From IMG/VR virus record IMGVR_UViG_3300031521_000027, positions 40,214-104,213 of that record: a DNA stretch of 64,000 nucleotides; one strand, given 5' to 3'. Below are positions 16,440 through 24,944 of this stretch, piece by piece. Under the pieces are notes generated by a model, which worked only from the letters and a program-made list of their open reading frames with translations, did no database searches and was not told the DNA's origin. Made by a program: the position numbers and the translations under genes. This stretch comes from a virus. Every line of letters starts with the position of its first letter. Position 1 is the stretch's first letter.

Positions 16440-16560
16440 TCTTGCAGCTGGAGGGTTCACGCCCTTCACCTCCTGCCTAAGTTGACCGCTTAGCGAGTGA
16501 CGGGCTCCCATTAAGGAGTCCGTCACTTGGCGTTTTACGAGAAACAAGCGGTCAACTTAT
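16440..16560 (+). ncRNA. Structured leader or small RNA candidate
   Basis: Downstream of two promoter-like sequences and without a plausible ORF. It has a small GGAGG/CCTCC hairpin (16450-16473), a 13-bp hairpin with a T-run (16496-16533), and an outer perfect 14-bp inverted repeat (16478-16491 with 16546-16559) enclosing the latter. It could be an attenuated leader of the sigma-like gene or an independent short RNA. This is inference only. Confidence 0.4.
16496..16536 (+). terminator. Intrinsic terminator or attenuator before sigma-like gene 2
   Basis: AGTGACGGGCTCC pairs with GGAGTCCGTCACT (one G-U), 6-nt loop, followed by GGCGTTTT. Confidence 0.7.
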
Positions 16561-16583
16561 CGGTCACCCCATGGAGGATTTCT

Positions 16584-17252
16584 GTGCCCAGTCTTACCGT
16601 TTCCCCCCGCACCATCACGCAGGCCGGAAGGCCCTCATCGTCGAGGTATCCGGACTTCGTCCCAGCCAACTACACCGAGCTGTTCGACCACTACTACCCT
16701 TACGTCCGGGGCATCGTCTTCAAGTCCGGCATCGACTCCCAGAGCTGTGCGGACGTGACCATGTCCATCCTTGAGAAGTTCTTCGCCCACGACGTGCTGG
16801 CCGACTTCAACCCCGAGTTCACCTCCACCCATGGTGGGGTCACCCGCAAGGCCATGTTCCGGACCTTCCTGTCCGGCTTCGTCAAGATCTACGTCCGGCA
16901 CCACCGGGACCGCCAGATCATCACCAAGGCTCGCGAGGCCATCTCGCTCGACGCACCAGCCGGTGACGACAACACGTGGATGGACTACTACGGGGAGACC
17001 CACGTCGACACCTACGATCAGCTGATGATCGAGGATGCCGTCCTCACCGTGCAGGACCACCTTGCCACCCTCTCCGACCCCCGGGGCCGCTGCGAGATGC
17101 TGGACCTGTTCAACATGACCTTGGAGCACTCGGTCACCTACGGCAGCCCCAACGTTGAAATCCTGTCCCAGTACTTCGAGGTCTCCGAGACCACGATCCG
17201 GAACCGGCTGAAGGCCCTGCGCGCCGAGATCCATGAGGTCTTCGAGTCATGA
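16584..17252 (+). CDS. Sigma factor-like protein 2
   Basis: 222 residues. I use GTG 16584 because GGAGG lies 6 nt ahead; the in-frame ATG at 16527 lies inside the terminator region. LFDHYYPYVRGIVFKSGID and CADVTMSILEKFFAHD resemble region 2. The C-terminus has a region 4-like HTH (VEILSQYFEVSETTIRNRLKAL). It is more diverged than the factor at 12282. It may recognise one of the two non-canonical elements (GGCGTACCAGT or GTCGATCTTC). The end overlaps the clamp-loader-like gene. Confidence 0.72.
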   Translation: MPSLTVSPRTITQAGRPSSSRYPDFVPANYTELFDHYYPYVRGIVFKSGIDSQSCADVTMSILEKFFAHDVLADFNPEFTSTHGGVTRKAMFRTFLSGFVKIYVRHHRDRQIITKAREAISLDAPAGDDNTWMDYYGETHVDTYDQLMIEDAVLTVQDHLATLSDPRGRCEMLDLFNMTLEHSVTYGSPNVEILSQYFEVSETTIRNRLKALRAEIHEVFES

Positions 17253-18025
17253 TCAAGATGCCCGTCACGGTGCTGGGCATGTTCGATGACCTGCCGCCGA
17301 TCTCGCTCTTCGTCGGGCCTGCGTCGGTCGGCAAGTGGACCATCGCTGAAGCCCTCGGTCGCCACTTCTACAACTCCTTCGGCGTCATCCGGGTCCGGGC
17401 CCTCACCATGGACGCCGCCCGGGACCTCACCGTGCTGTCCAACTTCTCCTCCCCCCGGCTGGTCATCGCCCGGCTCACCCGGTCCACGGAGGCAGCCCAG
17501 AACGTGCTGCTGAAGACGCTGGAGGAGTGCTCGACCACGGCCACCAAGTTCATCCTGATCGACACTGAGCTGCCCCCTGAGACGATCACCTCGCGGTGCA
17601 CCGTCTACCGCTTCCCGCTGCTCACCGACGCGGCTGTGGAGGAGATCCTGCTGAACCGGAACTTCAGCGCGGTCGAGGCCAAGAGGCTGGCACTGGCTGC
17701 CGGGGGGCAGATGCGCAACGCCCTCAATCGAGGCGATACGGTCGACACCAAGCAGGTCGTGCTGTCGGCCCTGCGTGCGATCACCGAGAGGGACCCCGAC
17801 ACTCTGGACGACCTCGCCGTGAAGTGGAGCGACGAGCACTCCGAACTCATGGTGACGCTATGCACCGAGGCCATCTCCGGGCGCTACCGGATCTTCAACT
17901 CTGAGGAGATCGAGGGCATCGGCAGGAAGCTGCCCCTGCGGATCCTGATCGCGCTAGGCCCCGGGATACGTCCGAGGCTGGTCGTACGCTCCAGCTTGAT
18001 GGGCGTGCTGAGGAGCGAGTGGTGA
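17249..18025 (+). CDS. AAA+ clamp loader delta'/gamma-like subunit
   Basis: 258 residues, ATGA overlap with the sigma-like gene. Walker A-like GPASVGKWTIAEA is at residues ~23-35. NVLLKTLEE and the SRC motif (ETITSRCTVYRFP) are hallmarks of bacterial clamp loader subunits, the Arg being the finger that senses ATP. Compared with cellular DnaX/HolB it is short and lacks a clear collar. With the delta-like protein at 18739 it suggests a phage clamp loader. No sliding clamp was recognised in this window. Confidence 0.8.
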   Translation: MIKMPVTVLGMFDDLPPISLFVGPASVGKWTIAEALGRHFYNSFGVIRVRALTMDAARDLTVLSNFSSPRLVIARLTRSTEAAQNVLLKTLEECSTTATKFILIDTELPPETITSRCTVYRFPLLTDAAVEEILLNRNFSAVEAKRLALAAGGQMRNALNRGDTVDTKQVVLSALRAITERDPDTLDDLAVKWSDEHSELMVTLCTEAISGRYRIFNSEEIEGIGRKLPLRILIALGPGIRPRLVVRSSLMGVLRSEW

Positions 18026-18309
18026 GCGAAGAGCTGTGCGAGAAGACCGACATGCCGAAGTATTCGTGCGCCCACTGTCAGGGCATCAAGGAGGAACCCG
18101 TGGCTGTTTTCGGAAACGCTGATGTGCAGGAGTTCGAGCTGATCGGACGCCGCTTTCAGGCTGTCTACGGCGGGGTGTGCACGATCAACTTCGACCACAT
18201 CGTCAAGCGGCAGGACTGGGTCTCCAAGGTCCAGTTCTCCGACAACCCGATGCTGCCGGTGAGCGGTGTGGCCTGCGCCCAGTGCGTCCGGGTCCTGCCG
18301 CACGCCTGA
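18022..18309 (+). CDS. Small zinc-binding hypothetical protein
   Basis: 95 residues from GTG 18022 (GTGA overlap); GTG 18019 is the alternative. YSCAHCQG near the start and VACAQCVRV at the end give four Cys that could form a zinc knuckle. A GTTTTCGGAAAC palindrome lies in the coding sequence at 18106. Function unknown; it sits inside the clamp-loader cluster. Confidence 0.72.
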   Translation: MSEELCEKTDMPKYSCAHCQGIKEEPVAVFGNADVQEFELIGRRFQAVYGGVCTINFDHIVKRQDWVSKVQFSDNPMLPVSGVACAQCVRVLPHA

Positions 18310-18776
18310 TGAGACCTACACAGGAAATCCGGCGCTTCTTCGCCAAGACCCTTGATGAAGACCGGGGGTACATCACTCCCTGCGTGATCTGGACCGGCAG
18401 GAAGGTGAATGGGTACGGGGTGTTCGATCTCCAGCGCGATGACAACTCCGGCCCGCGTGCTGTGAAGGCCCACCGGTACTCCTACGGACTGCTTCACGGA
18501 GAGCAGCACATCCGCAGCGCCGTGGTGGGTCGCGAGGACGAGATTGACCACCTCTGCTTGCAGCGGGACTGCGTCAGGGAAGGTCATCTTGAACTCGTGA
18601 CCCTGAAGGTCAACCGCCAGCGGATGCACGACGTCCACCGGACAGAGATGTGCAAGAGAGGTCTCCACCTTCGCGCTGAGTTCGAGCGGATCAAGTCGAC
18701 CGGCGCTCCGTACTGCTTGGGGTGTCAGAGGATCAACGATGCTAAGCGTCGTCCTCGTAAGAAGAGGGAGGTCTGA
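18309..18776 (+). CDS. HNH homing endonuclease-like protein
   Basis: 155 residues from the ATG overlapping the preceding stop. VKAHRYSYGLLHGE, then EIDHLCLQRDCVREGHLELVTLKVNRQR carries the H, H and N positions of an HNH nuclease, with structural Cys residues including the C-terminal CLGCQ. The basic tail (KRRPRKKREV) fits DNA binding. It separates the delta' and delta clamp-loader-like genes, a typical site for a free-standing homing endonuclease. Confidence 0.85.
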   Translation: MRPTQEIRRFFAKTLDEDRGYITPCVIWTGRKVNGYGVFDLQRDDNSGPRAVKAHRYSYGLLHGEQHIRSAVVGREDEIDHLCLQRDCVREGHLELVTLKVNRQRMHDVHRTEMCKRGLHLRAEFERIKSTGAPYCLGCQRINDAKRRPRKKREV

Positions 18777-19773
18777 CATCGCCACCTTCAGTGGCTGGCT
18801 GACCGGGACCAAGAAGACCCCTGAGCCCCGGCAGATCACGTGGGTGTGCGGGCCGGAGGTCGTGCTTGTGGAGGAGGTCGTCCGGAGCGTCTCGGAGTTC
18901 CTCGCCCCCGAGCCGTGGAACCGGGTCAGCCTCGTGGCCGGAGATGATTCTGAGCGGGACATCTGGGCCGCGCTGGACCAGCACCCGATGGACACCTCAC
19001 CCCGGCTGGTGATCGTCCGGCACGTCGAGAAGATCCATGAGTGGGACCGCTTCGTGCAGTGGGTCAAGGACCGCTCGCGCAACCCCCGGACCTACGTGGT
19101 CATGGTCTCCTCCGAGGCGGCTGTTCCGAAGACCGAGCCCACCCCGGAGGAGCGCAGACACGGTACCCGCCCGGAGCCCCTCCCGCACATAGCCTGTATC
19201 GGATCCAAGGGCCACGTGGTGGAGTGCAAGCCGTTCACCTCGGCCACCGCGCTGCGCTCCGTGGAGTGGGTCCAGTCGAAGGCCCCCATGCGGGACGGCA
19301 TCGCCCGGCACCTGCTCACCCGCTCGAACTGGAACCTGCGGCTGGTCCGCGACATCTGCCTGAAGCTCGCCGTGTTCCCCGGTGAGATCACCATCTCAGT
19401 GGTCAACACCCTGCTGGCCGAGCAGCCCCGGGACAGCTTCACCGACGCCCTGCTGGCGCTGGACCGCAAGACCGCACTGCTCGCCGCCGAGTCGATCCCT
19501 CGCGAGGAGGTCGGGCGCATCATCGGCCTGCTGGACGCGAAGCTCGACAAGGCTGGGATGATCCATGACATGCAGGTGGACCACAAGTCACCCGGCGACA
19601 TGGCCAAGGCTCTGGGTCCGCAGGCGTTCCTGCTCACCGAGCTGATGAACGTCTCCAAGCACTACAACGCCAAGCGCAGGCTCGCGATCCGCAGGACGCT
19701 GGCCGTGGTCGACGAGGCCTACCGCTCCGGGCAGACAACGGGTCTGCTCGAAGTTGTCGTGGCGTTCTGGTGA
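18739..19773 (+). CDS. Clamp loader delta (HolA)-like subunit
   Basis: 344 residues. The ATG at 18739 lies within the HNH gene end. A better ribosome site (GGGAGG) lies just before codon 14 (ATC), so the original start may have been disturbed. ITWVCGPEVVLVEEVVRSV at the N-terminus and the helical C-terminal collar (KTALLAAESIPREEVGRIIGLLDAKLDK, LLTELMNVSKHYNAKRRL) match the HolA plan. There is no Walker A, as expected for delta, which opens the clamp. A GATTCTGAG copy is in frame at 18946. Confidence 0.75.
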   Translation: MLSVVLVRRGRSDIATFSGWLTGTKKTPEPRQITWVCGPEVVLVEEVVRSVSEFLAPEPWNRVSLVAGDDSERDIWAALDQHPMDTSPRLVIVRHVEKIHEWDRFVQWVKDRSRNPRTYVVMVSSEAAVPKTEPTPEERRHGTRPEPLPHIACIGSKGHVVECKPFTSATALRSVEWVQSKAPMRDGIARHLLTRSNWNLRLVRDICLKLAVFPGEITISVVNTLLAEQPRDSFTDALLALDRKTALLAAESIPREEVGRIIGLLDAKLDKAGMIHDMQVDHKSPGDMAKALGPQAFLLTELMNVSKHYNAKRRLAIRRTLAVVDEAYRSGQTTGLLEVVVAFW

Positions 19774-19788
19774 GGCGTACCAGTAAGT
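19774..19788 (+). promoter_or_regulatory. GGCGTACCAGT element, copy 3
   Basis: GGCGTACCAGTAAGT overlaps the stop of the delta-like gene and lies 30 nt before the ATG at 19819. A ribosome site (AAGGAG) stands between. Confidence 0.6.
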
Positions 19789-19818
19789 GGAGCACCCCGC
19801 AGATCAAGGAGAACTGAC

Positions 19819-20010
19819 ATGGACTGGGCAACGTACTGGATCCTGCTGGCGCAGGCAGGCATCGCTCTCGTAGCGCTGGCCGTGCCGCTGTCGTTCGCCA
19901 TCGCGGTGGCAGGAGCAGGTGTCAAGGCAGCCATGAAGAGTGCGGGCTCAGCTGAGGTCCCGCAGGCTCCCCTGACCCAGAACACCTACACCTTCCCGCC
20001 GACCAAGTGA
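19819..20010 (+). CDS. Small membrane protein (63 aa)
   Basis: MDWATYWILLAQAG, then a hydrophobic span of about 25 residues (IALVALAVPLSFAIAVAGAG) and a polar tail ending TYTFPPTK. It lies between GGCGTACCAGT copy 3 and the polymerase, whose start overlaps its stop. Function unknown. Confidence 0.72.
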   Translation: MDWATYWILLAQAGIALVALAVPLSFAIAVAGAGVKAAMKSAGSAEVPQAPLTQNTYTFPPTK

Positions 20011-22616
20011 CCACTCGCAACTACGGAGCCCTCCGGGAGGCCTACGGGTCCAAGGGTGCGGTCTCCTTCATCGACCGGATCACAGCCAGCGGTAAGCCCT
20101 TCGACTTCGACATCGAGGCGGGCTACACCGGGGACGACAAGAAGGGTGTCTCCCTCCAGCAGTACCACCCCGACTACCTCGTGGTCGGCATCTCCTTCAC
20201 GGTCTCCACCGAGTGGGCCCGCTACATCCCCTTCGCCCACGACAGCGGCGGCAACATCGACGACATCGTCCCGGTGGCCCGCGCCTTGTGGCGGCTGCTC
20301 AGCTCCGGGCAGGGGATCGCCCACAACGCAGCCTACGAACTCAAGGGCATGTCCCGGTGGTTTCGTGAAACGTTGTGGAACGACGACGAGCTGGGCGAAG
20401 AGATCCGACGCACCAAGGGCATGTTCCCGATCCTCGCTGACACGATGCTGCTGGTCTGGCTCGCCGCCTGCTACGACCCGCTCCGCGTCGGCAAGGACCT
20501 GAAGTCGGTGGCCAAGGCCGCGTTCGGCATGGAGATGACCCACTTCGACGACCTCTTCCCCACCACTGACACCGACCTCGGCCCGGCCATGAAGCGGGGT
20601 GGCAAGCCGTACATCCGGTTCAACACCCGCAACTCCTACAGCCCCGTGATCGTGGGCTACGCCTGTGAGGACTCCGTCGCCTCCTTCATGGTCTGGGAGA
20701 AGCACTACGAGGCCCTCAAGGACACGTTCATCTTCAAGACCGAGATGGCCCTGCTCCCGGGACTGGTGGAGATGGAGGCCGGGGTCATCGATCCGGAGAC
20801 CGGGGTCGCCTCCGGCAACATGTTCTTCCACTGGCCCAACGTCCGCAAGAAGTCCGAGGAGGCCCTGCGCTTCGCCACCCTCATGGGTGAGGAGATTCAG
20901 GACCAGCTGGGCAAGCGGCTGAACAAGACCATCAACATCAACCTGAACTCGGTCCCGCAGCTGGCCAAGGTCCTGTTCGACGAGAAGCCCGACGGCCTCG
21001 GCCTGCCAGTGAAGGTGCGCTCGGAGAAGACCGGGGCACCCAGCACCAGCGACGACGCCCTGAAGGTGATTGCCAAGTCCGACCCGATCATCAAGATGAT
21101 CCTTGAGTACCGGCAGGTGGTGAAGCTCAACGGGTCCTACCTGACCAAGTTCATCAACGAGCTGGGCTACTCCGGCACCGGCTACGTCTTCCCCAACCAC
21201 AACCAGTTCGGTGCCCTCACCGGGCGGCTCTCGGTGGATCAGGTCAGCTACCAGCAGTGGCCCAAGCCGTACCACTTCCAGCTGCTGTCCGGGCTCACCT
21301 TCGACCTCAACTTCCGGGACCTGTTCATCTCCCCGGACCACTTCCGGATCGTCGGCTTCGACTACGCCAACGTGGAGATGCGGATCGCCGGGGCCCTGTC
21401 CGGTGAGCGCAAGATCATCGACGCCTTCAACAACGGGCTCGACCTCCACAAGTCCACCGCCTCGGCCACCTTCAAGGTCAGCCTCGAAGATGTCACCAAG
21501 AAGCAGCGGCAGTCGGCCAAGACCCTGAACTTCGCCACCCTCTTCGGGTCCGGTGCAGGGAACATCGCCGAGATGCTGACCAGCCCCTCCGACCCGGTGA
21601 CCAAGGAGGACGCCGAGCAGATGCTGGAGGACTACTTCGCTGGGTACCCAGCGCTGGCCGATTGGATCGCCAGCCAGAAGGCGCACGGTCGTGAGTCCAA
21701 GGAGGTCCGCACCCACTTCGGTCGGCTCTACACCATCTGGGAGCACTACCAGCCCAAGGAGTGGATCAAGGCCAAGGGTGACCGGATGTCGGTCAACGCA
21801 CCGATTCAGGGCACCGCCGCCGACATCCTCAAGATCGCCATGGTCCGTGCCAAGAAGGCCATCAAGGAGGCCGGGCTGGAGGACCTCGTCCGGATGACCC
21901 TGACCGTCCACGACGCGCTGGAGTTCCTCGTCCACGAGTCCGTCTCCACCCAGCAGGTCATCGACCTGATCGAGCCCTGCGTCAACTTCCCGGTGCCCGG
22001 CTTCCCGCTGGAGATCCGGGCGGACTGGCACGAGGGCTACCAGTGGGGTGCCCAGACCGAGGTCCGGCTCGACGAGAACAAGCAGATCAAGAGCTTCGAC
22101 ATCGAGGTGGAGCTGCCGTGGCTGAAGGAGTCCCACTACTGGGAGGGCTCCACGCTGCACGAGGTGCTGGACCAGTACTACGCGTGGGAGGCAGGCTTCT
22201 TCGGCTTCTCCGCCCCGTACTACGCCACCCGCAACCCAGACTTCTCCCTGCCCGAACCCGCAGATGCCTCCCAGCAGCCCGACGTTGCCGCTGTGGAGCC
22301 TGAGGAGGAGGACCCGGGGTGGTTCCACAGCGCGGAGCACAACGCCGCACTGCTGCCCCCCAAGACCGCCACGGTGACCATCTCCGAGATGCCCGACGAG
22401 GAGCAGTGGCTGAAGTTCACCACCTACCTCGACTTCCGGCAGGGTGTGGACACGGTCAAGGTCGAGACCCCGGAGGGTGTCGTCACGCTCGACGGCACGT
22501 TCCGGATCTCCCCGGACGATCAGCCAGCCATCAGCCTCATCCTCGGAGGGGCCGGTCTGGTGATCGCTGACGACGTGGCCGACGCCGACGACGTGATGGC
22601 AGGGATGCTGGTATGA
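20007..22616 (+). CDS. polA: Family A DNA polymerase
   Basis: 869 residues, GTG overlapping the previous stop. The 3'-5' exonuclease region has FDFDIEAG (Exo I, ~residue 31), IAHNAAYELKGM (Exo II) and YACEDSVASF (Exo III). Polymerase motif A is GFDYANVEMRIAG (~450), motif B RQSAKTLNFATLFGSG (~501), and motif C LTVHDALEFLV (~632), where the usual VHDE Glu is Ala. A further ~200 residues after the usual end form an acidic extension of unknown role. It should be the main replicative polymerase, acting with the DnaB-like helicase and clamp-loader-like proteins nearby. Confidence 0.93.
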   Translation: MTTRNYGALREAYGSKGAVSFIDRITASGKPFDFDIEAGYTGDDKKGVSLQQYHPDYLVVGISFTVSTEWARYIPFAHDSGGNIDDIVPVARALWRLLSSGQGIAHNAAYELKGMSRWFRETLWNDDELGEEIRRTKGMFPILADTMLLVWLAACYDPLRVGKDLKSVAKAAFGMEMTHFDDLFPTTDTDLGPAMKRGGKPYIRFNTRNSYSPVIVGYACEDSVASFMVWEKHYEALKDTFIFKTEMALLPGLVEMEAGVIDPETGVASGNMFFHWPNVRKKSEEALRFATLMGEEIQDQLGKRLNKTININLNSVPQLAKVLFDEKPDGLGLPVKVRSEKTGAPSTSDDALKVIAKSDPIIKMILEYRQVVKLNGSYLTKFINELGYSGTGYVFPNHNQFGALTGRLSVDQVSYQQWPKPYHFQLLSGLTFDLNFRDLFISPDHFRIVGFDYANVEMRIAGALSGERKIIDAFNNGLDLHKSTASATFKVSLEDVTKKQRQSAKTLNFATLFGSGAGNIAEMLTSPSDPVTKEDAEQMLEDYFAGYPALADWIASQKAHGRESKEVRTHFGRLYTIWEHYQPKEWIKAKGDRMSVNAPIQGTAADILKIAMVRAKKAIKEAGLEDLVRMTLTVHDALEFLVHESVSTQQVIDLIEPCVNFPVPGFPLEIRADWHEGYQWGAQTEVRLDENKQIKSFDIEVELPWLKESHYWEGSTLHEVLDQYYAWEAGFFGFSAPYYATRNPDFSLPEPADASQQPDVAAVEPEEEDPGWFHSAEHNAALLPPKTATVTISEMPDEEQWLKFTTYLDFRQGVDTVKVETPEGVVTLDGTFRISPDDQPAISLILGGAGLVIADDVADADDVMAGMLV

Positions 22617-23119
22617 GCAACGAGTCCGACTTCGAGGCCCAGATCATGGCGTGGGTCACTGAGACGCTGGAGCTTCGCCACGGTGAGGCAGGGGACCCCA
22701 AGGGCAGGCTGCGCGGTGCTGAGCAGGAGAGCATCGCGGAGATGACCGACCTGCTGCTGCGGGTCAGGGCACGCGCCGACCGGGTCGACGAGCTGCTGAG
22801 CAAGGTCACCCTCGCTCGGGGCCGGGCACGTAGGGCCAAGGAGGAGGCAGCCTTCACCGCTGACCGAGCCCTGATGCAGGCCACCCAGATCCGGGGGGCG
22901 AAGAGGACCGAGTTCTCCTCCGCCGCCGAGCGGGCAGCCGACGCCAAGCTGGATTCGTTTGAGGAAAGAAGGGTGGCTTATCTTAGGGACAGATTGGTAT
23001 CGGTTACCAATGATGCCCACGAAGTGATTTCACAGGTTCACTGGCAGCTGGACGCCATCCGCAAGGACCTGCGCGCCTCGCTCCACGCCCTCCAGTTCGA
23101 GTCCTCGCTGGAACGGTGA
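22613..23119 (+). CDS. Coiled-coil hypothetical protein (168 aa)
   Basis: ATGA overlap with the polymerase gene. Highly charged and helical throughout (EMTDLLLRVRARADRVDELL, ARGRARRAKEEAAFTADRAL), consistent with a long coiled coil. No catalytic motif. Its coupling to the polymerase hints at a replication accessory role, which is not demonstrated. Confidence 0.75.
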   Translation: MSNESDFEAQIMAWVTETLELRHGEAGDPKGRLRGAEQESIAEMTDLLLRVRARADRVDELLSKVTLARGRARRAKEEAAFTADRALMQATQIRGAKRTEFSSAAERAADAKLDSFEERRVAYLRDRLVSVTNDAHEVISQVHWQLDAIRKDLRASLHALQFESSLER

Positions 23120-23135
23120 CGTCATTCTGCGGATT

Positions 23136-23164
23136 GTCAGTGCTGATCCGTACCATTAGTTAGA
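23136..23164 (+). promoter_or_regulatory. Candidate promoter before SSB-like gene
   Basis: TTGTCA, about 17 bp, TTAGTTA in the 95-bp gap before 23215, one of the few gaps in the replication cluster. Confidence 0.35.
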
Positions 23165-23214
23165 AGCCAACGAGTCCGGAACTATCCGGCTCCCGGGAAA
23201 CAAGAAAGAGACAG

Positions 23215-24339
23215 ATGCCCAGAGTCACATTCGAGGAAGAGAACAGGGTTGCAGTCACGAACTACGACTACCCGAAGCTCAAGCTCAAGAACGGGGAGCG
23301 CGCCCGCATCCTCGTTGGTCTGGAGAACCCCGTCATGGAGTTCGTCCACACCCTCCGCAAGCCGCAGATCATCAACGGCGTCGTGCAGATGGAGACCAAG
23401 GAGCGCAAGGACAAGTCCACGTTCGAGGACTACAAGACCGACTTCATCACCAAGGCGATCTGCATGGGCGACGCCACCATCCTCGGCGAGAAGGGCAGCG
23501 ACCCCAAGAACTGCCCGATGTGCAAGCTGGCCAAGGACTTCCCCGACTACGCGCAGGAGCCGCAGCGCCGCTACGCCATGCACGTGATCCGCTACCGCAC
23601 CAAGGCCGGGACCACCACGCTCCAGACGCCGTACTCGGTCGAGGTCCTCGTGTGGGGCTTCGCCGACAAGGTGTTCAACAAGCTGATCGACGCCAAGAAG
23701 GAGTGGACCGACCTGCGCAAGCACGACCTGCTCCTCGGCCCGTGCTCCAGCGAGAACTTCCAGCAGTTCGACATCGCCGTCGCGGCGAACGCCGAGTGGC
23801 TGGGCGACAAGGAGCGTCAGACCATGACGGCGCTCTCCTTCCGCGAGAACCAGATCCCCGATCTGACCATCGCCTGCGGTTCGCCGAAGCAGCTCCAGTG
23901 GGTCCAGCAGGACATCGCCGCCGTCATGGAGGCGTGGAATCAGGTCAAGGGTGTGGCTGCTCAGGCTGCATCCACCGAGGGTCTGGAAGACGACCTCAAC
24001 GGCCTGCTGGATGGCATCGGCGGCGTTGGCATCAGCGACGACGAGGTCAACCTCGACACGGGGGAGATGCTCGATGAGCTGCCCGACGTGCTGACCGACG
24101 ACCTGCTCGCAGGCATCGGCGACGACCCGGCTGAGGAGCCGGTCGAAGAGCCCGCTGAGGAGCTGGCTGAGGAAGCCACCGAGGAAACCTCCGACGACCT
24201 CCTTGCGGGGCTGGAGGAGACCAAGGTGGCAGAGCCGGTCAAGAAGGCCCCCGCCAAGGCTGCAACCAAGGCCCCTGCCAAGGCTGCTGCCGAGCCCGCC
24301 GTCGACAACTTCGACGACCTGCTCGCTGGTCTGGTGTGA
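23215..24339 (+). CDS. Single-stranded DNA-binding-like protein with acidic tail
   Basis: 374 residues. The N-terminal ~220 residues form a beta-rich core (PKLKLKNGERARILVG, YAMHVIRYRTKAG) with CPMC near residue 101, recalling the zinc-containing OB proteins of the T4 gp32 type. From residue ~250 the protein is an acidic and Ala/Pro-rich tail with DDLNGLLDGIG, DDLLAGIGDD, DDLLAGLEE and the terminal DDLLAGLV. Repeated acidic-hydrophobic tips are how SSB tails recruit partners. It lies between polymerase and RecA. The SSB call is by architecture, not alignment. Confidence 0.68.
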   Translation: MPRVTFEEENRVAVTNYDYPKLKLKNGERARILVGLENPVMEFVHTLRKPQIINGVVQMETKERKDKSTFEDYKTDFITKAICMGDATILGEKGSDPKNCPMCKLAKDFPDYAQEPQRRYAMHVIRYRTKAGTTTLQTPYSVEVLVWGFADKVFNKLIDAKKEWTDLRKHDLLLGPCSSENFQQFDIAVAANAEWLGDKERQTMTALSFRENQIPDLTIACGSPKQLQWVQQDIAAVMEAWNQVKGVAAQAASTEGLEDDLNGLLDGIGGVGISDDEVNLDTGEMLDELPDVLTDDLLAGIGDDPAEEPVEEPAEELAEEATEETSDDLLAGLEETKVAEPVKKAPAKAATKAPAKAAAEPAVDNFDDLLAGLV

Positions 24340-24935
24340 GCCTGATCCTCTCGGTGGATCTCGCCGCCAAGCTCTCCGCAGTGATCCTGCGGGGGGCTGG
24401 TGGTGGGGTCACCGCCCAGTTCGACTCCCGGGACAAGCCCCCACTGCGCTTCCTCCGGGAGATCGCGTACGCCGCCGACGAAGCTGACATCGTGGTCGTG
24501 GAGGACGTGCCCTACGGCATCTCCAACCAGATGATGATCAAGCCCGTGCTGCGGTTGCAGGGAGCCCTGCTGTCCTACCTGTCGGTCACCCAGAGCGTGA
24601 GCAAGACCCTGTTCATGGGTCCCTCCGTGTGGATGAAGGACTACCCGGGCATTCAGGTAGCGACCACCAAGGGCCTGACGAAATCCGCCTCCGACAAAGA
24701 GCGAATCGAGACGGCAAGAATCCACGCTGAAAGGCTGGGCTACACACCCCCGGATCTTGTTTCCGAATACGTCTCCGGATTGCCGGAAGGCAAGAAGGTC
24801 CTCAAGAAGAACACCAACGTCTTGGAGAAGTCGATGACCGACTACATCTCCGCATTCCTGATGGCTGAGTTCTGTAGCCGGTTCACATTCGAGGAGCTGT
24901 CGGGAATGCCCGGCGTCTCCACCGCCTCACTCTGA
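24336..24935 (+). CDS. RuvC-like Holliday junction resolvase
   Basis: 199 residues, GTG overlapping the previous stop. SLILSVDLAAK supplies the first acidic residue of an RNase H fold. ADIVVVEDVPYG carries the second, and KSMTDYISAFLMAEF the C-terminal Asp, matching the RuvC active-site layout. In phages such enzymes resolve branched DNA before packaging. Adjacent to RecA in what looks like a recombination module. Confidence 0.75.
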   Translation: MSLILSVDLAAKLSAVILRGAGGGVTAQFDSRDKPPLRFLREIAYAADEADIVVVEDVPYGISNQMMIKPVLRLQGALLSYLSVTQSVSKTLFMGPSVWMKDYPGIQVATTKGLTKSASDKERIETARIHAERLGYTPPDLVSEYVSGLPEGKKVLKKNTNVLEKSMTDYISAFLMAEFCSRFTFEELSGMPGVSTASL

Positions 24936-24944
24936 GAAGGATTC

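Noticed and set aside
16115-16560. Excise gene plus attachment site
   Set aside because: The HTH protein could be an excise, but no integrase gene or att core repeat is visible and the nearby inverted repeat surrounds a terminator.
19986-22340. 784-residue open frame on the minus strand opposite the DNA polymerase
   Set aside because: Low-complexity His/Gly/Leu/Val-rich translation typical of antisense frames in GC-rich genes; the plus strand holds all polymerase motifs.
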